Shown here one piece after another: positions 58,827 through 64,000 of a DNA stretch of 64,000 bases. Location of the stretch: NCBI GenBank assembly GCA_001664005.1, contig CP016093.1, positions 999,001 through 1,063,000 of the forward strand, in the 5' to 3' direction. How positions within the stretch are numbered: the first letter of the stretch is position 1; every line of letters begins with the position of its first letter. Both the position numbers and the translations under genes were made by a program. The notes below the pieces were generated by a model that saw nothing but the letters and a program-made list of their open reading frames with translations, was not told the DNA's origin and ran no database searches. This DNA comes from Rhizobiales bacterium NRL2 (lineage in GTDB: Bacteria > Pseudomonadota > Alphaproteobacteria > Minwuiales > Minwuiaceae).

Positions 58827-59279
58827 ATGGCGAAACCCGAATGGGGCACCAAGCATAGCTGCAGCAATTGCGGCACGAAGTTCTACGACTTCAACAAGAC
58901 GCCACTGGTCTGCCCGAGCTGCGGCACGGAGAATCAGCCCGTCGTCGTGTTCAAGCAGCGCCGTCCGACGCAGGAGGAGAAGGTCAAGAAGCCGGCTCCG
59001 AAGAAGGTCGAGAAGGAAGTCGACGACGACGACGATGACGACGGCACGCTTCTGGAAGATGACGACGAGGACGAGGCCCTCATCGAGGACGACGACGACG
59101 ATGATGACGAGGACGACACCGCGTCCTCCGACGTCGACGCCGAGGACAACAACGAGCCGATGGATCTCGACGAGGAGAAGGAGGTCATCCTCGATCCGCT
59201 TGATTCCGATTCGGATTCCGACGACGACGAAGAAGACGATACCGCCGTCACCGACGACGAGGACGACGAGAAGCGGTAG
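58827..59279 (+). CDS. TIGR02300 (FYDLN acid) family protein
   Basis: A 150-residue protein with an N-terminal zinc ribbon (CSNCGTKFYDFNKTPLVCPSCG, shown here as two CxxC pairs at about residues 12-15 and 29-32). A Lys-rich linker follows, then an extremely acidic tail from about residue 63, mostly Asp and Glu in runs. It is confined to alphaproteobacteria and its role is unknown; nucleic-acid mimicry or metal binding have been suggested by the composition. The tRNA-Ala gene follows 84 bp downstream. Confidence 0.93.
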   Translation: MAKPEWGTKHSCSNCGTKFYDFNKTPLVCPSCGTENQPVVVFKQRRPTQEEKVKKPAPKKVEKEVDDDDDDDGTLLEDDDEDEALIEDDDDDDDEDDTASSDVDAEDNNEPMDLDEEKEVILDPLDSDSDSDDDEEDDTAVTDDEDDEKR

Positions 59280-59363
59280 GGTCCAATCCGGGCTTGCAAT
59301 CCCTTCGGGGCTTGCATAAAACCCGCTTCCTCGAAGGCACGGGCCGCGGCTTGTGCCCCCGGT

Positions 59364-59439
<76 letters not shown>

Positions 59440-59564
59440 TTTCCCCCTCCGTTCGCATCTGAGGCGCGCGACCTTCGGGCCGCTTGCGTCCCCTTCCGAC
59501 GAACCCATCTGACCTTCCAGCCGCGCCGCCCGGGCGCGCGCGATGGCGACAGCCGGAAGGGACA

Positions 59565-60413
59565 ATGGAACGCATCGGCACGATCAGGGCGGGCATGGCG
59601 CTGCTGGCGGGGCTGACGGCGTCCGTCCTGGCGCAGGGTGCGGGCAACGGGAACGGCGCGCCGCCCCCGTTGCCGCCGTCCAGACCGGCGGAAACGCCAC
59701 CCCCGCCGCCACCCGATGCCGCAGACAGGACGGAAGCCGCCGAAGCGCCGCGCGGGAACGCTGCAGATGACGCCGAGGCCACCGAAGCGGAAATCGCGCC
59801 TGCGCCGGGACCCGAGCCGCCGCCGATCCCCGCGCCGGAACGCCTCGCCGAACCGGACGTGGCGTTCGCGGCCTGTCGGGCGGCGCTGGATGTCTATGGC
59901 GCGGCCTACGAGATCGCCGACCGGATCGAAAGCGAGGACGCGAGCTGCGGCGTCGCCCGGCCGCTCAGGGTGACGGAGATCGTTCCCGGCGTCGTGCTGC
60001 GTCCTCCCGCCCGCATGCGTTGCGCGACGGCGCGCGCCCTGGCGGAGTGGGTGTCGGGCTTCGTCGTCCCGGCCGCCACGCATCTGCCGGACCGGGGTCG
60101 GCTGACCGGTCTGGATCACGGCTCGGTCTATGTCTGCCGCCGGCGGAACAATTCGGCCAGCGGGCGGCTTTCCGAACATGCGTTCGGCAACGCGGTCGAC
60201 GTCATGGGGTTCCGCTTCGCCGGCGGCGACAGTCTGGCGGTCGAGCCGCGCGAGGGGGAGGGCGACGCGGAAGAGGCGTTCCAGCAGGCCGTTCGCGCCG
60301 CTGCCTGCCTGAGCTTCACGACCGTGATCGGGCCCGGCACCGATGCGGCGCACGCCGACCACCTGCACCTGGACGTGAAGGTGCGCAGGCGCGGCTACCG
60401 CCTCTGCCAGTAG
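59565..60413 (+). CDS. Extensin-like C-terminal domain protein (putative peptidase)
   Basis: A 282-residue exported protein. A signal peptide (about 1-22) is followed by a low-complexity Pro/Ala/Glu linker (about 25-95) and an extensin-like domain. The metal-site pattern of M15-type enzymes is visible: SEHAFGNAVDVMGF and HADHLHLDVK. Family members are thought to act on cell-wall peptides in the periplasm, yet activity is unproven. ATG 59565 follows GGAAGGG. It converges on the phosphotransferase gene. Confidence 0.88.
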   Translation: MERIGTIRAGMALLAGLTASVLAQGAGNGNGAPPPLPPSRPAETPPPPPPDAADRTEAAEAPRGNAADDAEATEAEIAPAPGPEPPPIPAPERLAEPDVAFAACRAALDVYGAAYEIADRIESEDASCGVARPLRVTEIVPGVVLRPPARMRCATARALAEWVSGFVVPAATHLPDRGRLTGLDHGSVYVCRRRNNSASGRLSEHAFGNAVDVMGFRFAGGDSLAVEPREGEGDAEEAFQQAVRAAACLSFTTVIGPGTDAAHADHLHLDVKVRRRGYRLCQ

Positions 60414-60465
60414 GCCGCGCGGCGGCATTTGCCCGGGCTGTGCCGGCTTCGCGGCGGGCGCGGAG

Positions 60466-61479
60466 TCACAGGACGTCGATCAGGTCCAGGAAGTCGAGTT
60501 CGGTCTCGGCGACCCGCCGCCCGATGACCGCCTTCTCGACCGAGGCCTCGCGGCCGGAGGTGAACCGCTGGCCGATGGTCATGCACATGACGCCCCAGCG
60601 CAGCGTGCCGAGCACTTCCCAGTAGCGCACGATTTCCGGATCTATCGGGGCGCCGCCGGCGGCCTCGTAGGCCTCGAAGAACGTCTCGCGTGGTCCGACG
60701 CCGGCGAAGGGACGGTCGTCGCGCCCGAATCGCCAGGCGCGGACGGACGGCCAGGACAGGTCGACATGCCGGTCGCCCAGGTGGCCGACTTCCCAGTCGA
60801 GAATCCCAGCCAGGCCCTGCGTATCGACGATGATGTTGCCCATCCGGAAGTCGCCATGGGCGAAGACCGGCGCTTCGTCGGGCGGGCGATGCTTCTCCAG
60901 CCAGCGCAGACCGTATTCGAAGCCCGGTTGCGGCTGGCCGTATCCGTCCAGAATCGCCCGGAAGGCGGCCAGGTGATCATCCAGCCGGAAGGTGCGCAGC
61001 CGGGGCAGTTCCCGGGTCGGCACCGCGTGCAGGCGCGCCAGCGCCGCGCCCATTTCCGCGGGCAGGCGCGCCCGCGCCTTGGCCAGCGCCGGATCGCGCA
61101 GGATCTTCTGGGGCAGGGTCTCGCCCTCCAGCGCCTCCATGACGAAGGCTGCGCCGAGGCTGTCGGCGTCATCGGCGCAGAAGATCATCGCCGGCGCGTG
61201 GGCGCCTGCCGCGTGGGCAGCGGCGACGATCGCAGCCTCCGTCGGCCGGTCGGCGCCGAAACGGTTGTCGGGGTCGTCCTCGTCGTGGGCCGCGCCAGGG
61301 GGATCGCGTTTGAGAATCAGGGACCGCCGCCCGCCGTCGGGCGCGAGAACCTCGAAGATATAGGATTCACGGGACGCGCCGGCCGACAGGCGCTCCAGAC
61401 GCTCGACCGAGTGGCCGCCGCCGAACCGTCTGTCGAAGGCCCTGGCGAGGCGGGGGCCGAGGTCGTTTTCCTGTTCCAT
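60466..61479 (-). CDS. Phosphotransferase family protein (APH fold)
   Basis: A 337-residue kinase-like protein. Visible are the nucleotide loop LSAGASRESYIFEV, the catalytic HGDFRMGNIIVD, and the metal-binding LAGILDWEVGHLGDRHVDL. The subgroup is common beside acyl-CoA metabolism genes in alphaproteobacteria and is not an antibiotic-resistance enzyme in those contexts. The ribosome site is weak. Substrate unknown. A terminator of the upstream DUF465 gene lies just before its start. Confidence 0.9.
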   Translation of the reverse strand: MEQENDLGPRLARAFDRRFGGGHSVERLERLSAGASRESYIFEVLAPDGGRRSLILKRDPPGAAHDEDDPDNRFGADRPTEAAIVAAAHAAGAHAPAMIFCADDADSLGAAFVMEALEGETLPQKILRDPALAKARARLPAEMGAALARLHAVPTRELPRLRTFRLDDHLAAFRAILDGYGQPQPGFEYGLRWLEKHRPPDEAPVFAHGDFRMGNIIVDTQGLAGILDWEVGHLGDRHVDLSWPSVRAWRFGRDDRPFAGVGPRETFFEAYEAAGGAPIDPEIVRYWEVLGTLRWGVMCMTIGQRFTSGREASVEKAVIGRRVAETELDFLDLIDVL

Positions 61480-61492
61480 GGGGTCAGAATAA

Positions 61493-61521
61493 CAAAAGGC
61501 CCCGCCGTTCAGACAGGGCCT
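61493..61521 (-). terminator. Rho-independent terminator of the first DUF465 gene
   Basis: On the minus strand AGGCCC, a 13-base loop and GGGCCT are followed by TTTTGTT. It lies 26 bp after the DUF465 stop codon at 61547. Confidence 0.7.
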
Positions 61522-61546
61522 CCTGCGCGTGAGCCTCGAAGAGGGG

Positions 61547-61720
61547 TCAGGCGGCGCTGGACTCCAGAGCGGCCATCTCGTCCTTCAGCATGAGCTTCTG
61601 CTTCTTCAGTCGGGAAATCAGGGCCTCGTCCGGCAACGGACGCGCCTCTTCGCGTCGCAGGGCCTCGTCCAGGTCCGCGTGCTTCTTCTTCAACTGCTGG
61701 AATTCATGCTTCGCTGTCAC
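61547..61720 (-). CDS. DUF465 (YdcH-like) small coiled-coil protein, 57 residues
   Basis: A 57-residue reading frame starting with GTG 61720, with AAGGGGA seven bases upstream. Two short helices, QQLKKKHADLDEALRR and ISRLKKQKLMLKDEMAAL, carry the HxDLD and RLKKxKLxLKDE features of DUF465. It has its own terminator. The function of the family is unknown. A second member lies at 62668-62883, on the other side of a TIGR02444 gene. Confidence 0.9.
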   Translation of the reverse strand: MTAKHEFQQLKKKHADLDEALRREEARPLPDEALISRLKKQKLMLKDEMAALESSAA

Positions 61721-61870
61721 GTGCTTCCCCTTTGTTCAGGTTGAGTGACGCGGCAGCCGCGAACACGGCTGTCATCCAAATGCAATGTTGAGATTCGGAA
61801 GCGCGGGGTTCAAGCGCCGATTGCAAAAAAGTGATGCCGGCCGGACAACTTCCTGCCGCGCGAAACCGTC

Positions 61871-62485
61871 TCAGCGGCCAAGCACGCCCTCGTCGCCCGC
61901 CGTGAGCCGGAAGGCCATGCCCTGACACATCGAGGCGATGCGCTGGCGGTTTTCCTCGGGGAAGGCCGCGGCCAGCACCTCGACCAGTTCCTCGAAGCCT
62001 GCGTCCTCCGGCTCCACTTCCATAACGGTCAGGTAGCGCAGCAGGTTGGCGATCGAATCCTCGATCTGCTGGTAGCGGTCGAAGGTTCCCGTGCCGGGGC
62101 GCGCCATCGACCTGTGCAGGATCAGAATCTCGACATGTTCGGAATGGAGCTCGCATTCGACGACCACGCGCCTCAGGTCGTCGGAAAGCGGCCGGGGCGC
62201 CTCGCCGATGCCGCCCTTCAGCTGCCGGCGCAGTTCGCGCAGCGTTTCGACGACATGCACGCGCCACTCGGCGACGGCGTCCAGCGCACCTTCCAGTTCG
62301 TCCTTCCGGAAGGCGCCGCGGCCGCTCGATGCGACCCAGCAGCAATACAGAACGACGTTGACGTCCAGCCCGACGCGCTCCTGCAGGGTCAGACAGGCGT
62401 CCTTGGCGCGCCCGCGCGCATAGACGCGGGTCGTGTAGTCCCACAATTCATTCGGCGGAAAGACGCCTGCGGAGAACACCGCCAT
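61871..62485 (-). CDS. TIGR02444 family protein
   Basis: A 204-residue protein with the family opening NELWDYTTRVYARGRAKDACLTLQE and LDVNVVLYCCWVASSGRG. The rest is mostly helical (WRVHVVETLRELRRQLK). ATG 62485 follows GGGAG. The family is restricted to proteobacteria and has no known function. It stands between two DUF465 genes, divergent from the second. Confidence 0.9.
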   Translation of the reverse strand: MAVFSAGVFPPNELWDYTTRVYARGRAKDACLTLQERVGLDVNVVLYCCWVASSGRGAFRKDELEGALDAVAEWRVHVVETLRELRRQLKGGIGEAPRPLSDDLRRVVVECELHSEHVEILILHRSMARPGTGTFDRYQQIEDSIANLLRYLTVMEVEPEDAGFEELVEVLAAAFPEENRQRIASMCQGMAFRLTAGDEGVLGR

Positions 62486-62667
62486 AGAATTCGCTCCCGC
62501 TGCACGCCCTTCCAGGCTCAAAACCGTGATTGCGCGCCGGACCCGTGATAGAATTTCCCGGCCACGGCCGTTCGGCGCCGGCGGACTATGCCAGAAGCGC
62601 CGCCACGCGCAAAGCGGCTGTGATCGAGCCGTTCGATCGGCATCATTGACCAGCGGGAGCGAATGCC

Positions 62668-62883
62668 ATGACGGAAGTCGTCGGCGCGGATCGGCAAAGG
62701 ATCGAAGGGCGGCTGGCCGAACTCAGGGTCGCGCACAACGATCTGGATGCGGCTATCGACGCGCTCAGCCAGCGCGGCGCCTATGACGATCTGCAGATGC
62801 AGCGCATGAAACGGCGCAAGCTTCAGGTCCGCGACGAGATCCGCAAGCTGGAAGTGCTGCTGGAGCCCGACATCATCGCCTGA
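62668..62883 (+). CDS. DUF465 (YdcH-like) small protein, 71 residues
   Basis: A 71-residue protein with GGGAG eight bases before ATG 62668. AHNDLDAAIDAL and MQRMKRRKLQVRDEIRKLE match the two DUF465 helices and parallel the 57-residue paralogue at 61547-61720. No membrane segment or Cys. Function unknown. Confidence 0.92.
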   Translation: MTEVVGADRQRIEGRLAELRVAHNDLDAAIDALSQRGAYDDLQMQRMKRRKLQVRDEIRKLEVLLEPDIIA

Positions 62884-62890
62884 CGTTTCG

Positions 62891-63631
62891 TCAGGCCGCG
62901 TCGGCCTTCATCTGCCGCTTCTTCTCGTACATGCGCCGGTCAGCCTCGGCCAGCGCTTCGGAGGCGTCTTCTTCGGCGCGGAAGGGGAAGACCCCGTAGG
63001 CGACATCCAGCGGGACCGTTGCGTTGTCTGTCACCACCGGCCGGGCGCGGATGCTCTCGGCCAGTTCCTCCGCCTTCGCGTTCGCCACCTCGTCATTGGC
63101 CTGGGCCAGGATGACGCCGAACTCGTCGCCGCCCAGCCGGCCCACGACGTCCGATTCGCGGGTATTCTCCAGCAGCGCCTGCGCCACGTTCAGCAGCGCG
63201 CGGTCGCCGGCGGCGTGGCCGTAGCGGTCGTTGATGTCCTTCAGTCCGTTGACGTCGAAAAAGACGAGGCTGGACGGTACGCCGTAGCGGTCCGTGTAGG
63301 ACATCATCCGGCTCATGTCGCGGACGAAGGCGCGGCGGTTCGCAACCGGAGCCAGCGGGTCCTGGTCGGCCAGCTTCTCCAGTTCGCCGACGCGGCGCTG
63401 GGACGCATGCAGCTCCTGGCGCAGGGTCTCGACTTCCGCCATGAGGTTGAGGAAGGCCTGGCGCACCTTCGGCGTCAGTTCCGCATCCGGCACGCCGAAC
63501 AGCTCGGTGGTGTCGCGGATCTCGCCGATTCCACTGGAATCGACGGACGTCGACGCCGAGGACCGCGAGGCCGGGTGCTTCCTTTCGGTCGGGCGGACGT
63601 TCTGGACTGACGGATATCCGCCGATCTTCAT
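62891..63631 (-). CDS. Diguanylate cyclase (GGDEF domain)
   Basis: A 246-residue cytosolic protein. A disordered N-terminus and a short coiled coil (about 55-90, FLNLMAEVETLRQELHASQR) precede the cyclase domain (DPLAPVANRRAF to the end). The catalytic GGDEF is intact in RLGGDEFGVIL, with FFDVNGLKDINDRYGHAAGD upstream. RESD five residues before GGDEF is a consensus inhibitory RxxD site, so product inhibition by c-di-GMP is likely. It should make c-di-GMP from two GTP. It is divergent from purE. Confidence 0.94.
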   Translation of the reverse strand: MKIGGYPSVQNVRPTERKHPASRSSASTSVDSSGIGEIRDTTELFGVPDAELTPKVRQAFLNLMAEVETLRQELHASQRRVGELEKLADQDPLAPVANRRAFVRDMSRMMSYTDRYGVPSSLVFFDVNGLKDINDRYGHAAGDRALLNVAQALLENTRESDVVGRLGGDEFGVILAQANDEVANAKAEELAESIRARPVVTDNATVPLDVAYGVFPFRAEEDASEALAEADRRMYEKKRQMKADAA

Positions 63632-63724
63632 TGGTTGCTCCCGGTCGGGCCTCGGTGCTTGTCCGAGGTAGTCTGGTGCAGGAATGTTAACAAACGCTTT
63701 CCCGGCCTCTCCGGCTTTCCTCGC

Positions 63725-63752
63725 TTGCCTCGGGGGGTGCGCCGCCTATACT
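63725..63752 (+). promoter_or_regulatory. Probable purE promoter
   Basis: TTGCCT (63725-63730), 16 bp, TATACT (63747-63752). The -10 box differs from consensus at one position. The start codon at 63799 would follow a leader of about 40 bases. Confidence 0.6.
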
Positions 63753-63798
63753 CCGCCGCTTTCTTTTCCCGTCGAACGCACTGGGGGCGAGAGACGAC

Positions 63799-64000
63799 AT
63801 GAGCGCCAACCCGGCCGACGTGAAAGTCGGCGTCATCATGGGCAGCCAGTCGGACTGGGATACCATGGCGCATGCCGTGGAGATCCTCGAGGCGCTGGCG
63901 GTGCCCCACGAGGTCCGCATCGTCTCGGCGCACCGCACGCCCGACAGGATGGCCGACTATGCGCGGACGGCCCGCGAGCGGGGGCTGCAGGCGATCATCG
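63799..64000 (+). CDS. purE: 5-(carboxyamino)imidazole ribonucleotide mutase, N-terminal part
   Basis: The first 67 codons of purE, cut by the right edge. VGVIMGSQSDWDTM holds the phosphate loop and VSAHRTPDRM the CO2-moving His. The enzyme turns N5-CAIR into CAIR in purine synthesis. ATG 63799 follows GGGGGCGAGAG. purK would be expected downstream, outside the window. Confidence 0.95.
   Translation, partial: MSANPADVKVGVIMGSQSDWDTMAHAVEILEALAVPHEVRIVSAHRTPDRMADYARTARERGLQAII

Noticed and set aside
58995-59270. GAC/GAT/GAG-rich DNA considered as a microsatellite
   Set aside because: It is the coding part of the acidic tail of a known family, with mixed codons rather than a strict repeat.
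60466-61479. Aminoglycoside resistance gene
   Set aside because: The APH fold is shared by many metabolic kinases. The sequence matches the chromosomal subgroup, and there are no mobile elements nearby.

Overview
The window reads as one stretch of an ordinary high-GC alphaproteobacterial chromosome, probably Rhodospirillales-like. The evidence is a hopanoid operon of the hpnBCDE-shc type, a membrane-anchored CycM-type cytochrome c, two phasins, a B12-dependent (class II) ribonucleotide reductase, a yejA1A2BEF peptide importer, the TIGR02300 (FYDLN) and TIGR02444 families and two DUF465 genes. Genes are dense and many overlap by four bases. I see no prophage, insertion sequence, integron or CRISPR array.

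Layout. 1-6.3 kb: a truncated FecR-domain gene, a hybrid histidine kinase divergent from a LuxO-like sigma-54 activator, and a pirin. 6.4-10.4 kb (minus strand): a nucleotide-sugar dehydratase, two phasins and a TorF-type outer-membrane protein. Palindromic TGCA-N-TGCA sites resembling PhaR operators lie upstream of the phasins and in the porin region. 10.8-17.1 kb (plus strand): a protein built of 36-residue repeats, overlapping a GAF-GAF-PAS adenylyl cyclase of the cyanobacterial CyaB1 plan, then folP-glmM-thiD. 17.1-23.0 kb: a small crotonase, an acyl-CoA synthetase, a luciferase-like oxidoreductase, kdsB, a cytochrome c and a HisN-type phosphatase. 23.1-31.7 kb: yejA1A2BEF with a coupled hydroxyacid reductase. 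31.9-36.7 kb: an SDR, an MFS pump, a DMT transporter, a Tat-exported aldo/keto reductase and a DUF6064-like membrane protein. 36.7-40.6 kb: nrdJ behind two candidate NrdR boxes.

40.7-49.1 kb: a GNAT enzyme, a 42-residue membrane protein and, on the minus strand, hpnB-hpnC-hpnD-hpnE-shc followed by an orphan VWA (CoxE-like) gene. 49.2-55.8 kb: an amidase, a crotonase, a DMT transporter, argG and fetAB, with hairpin repeats in the gaps. 55.9-59.4 kb: an unrecognised 124-residue protein, a polysaccharide flippase without a normal start, a sulfotransferase, a FYDLN-acid protein and tRNA-Ala(GGC). 59.6-64 kb: an extensin-like protein, a phosphotransferase, DUF465 / TIGR02444 / DUF465, a diguanylate cyclase and the start of purE.

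How the genes work together. Surface and envelope functions recur: hopanoids, KDO activation, nucleotide-sugar dehydration, a flippase plus sulfotransferase, a porin and an extensin-like hydrolase. Second-messenger signalling (cAMP and c-di-GMP) and a phosphorelay are also present. Nothing here is clearly a new system. The best lead is the CyaB1-like cyclase, whose second GAF domain keeps the complete NKFDE motif, translationally coupled to the 36-residue-repeat coiled-coil protein. Next are the shared TGCA-N-TGCA operators, the NrdR boxes at nrdJ, and the flippase start.
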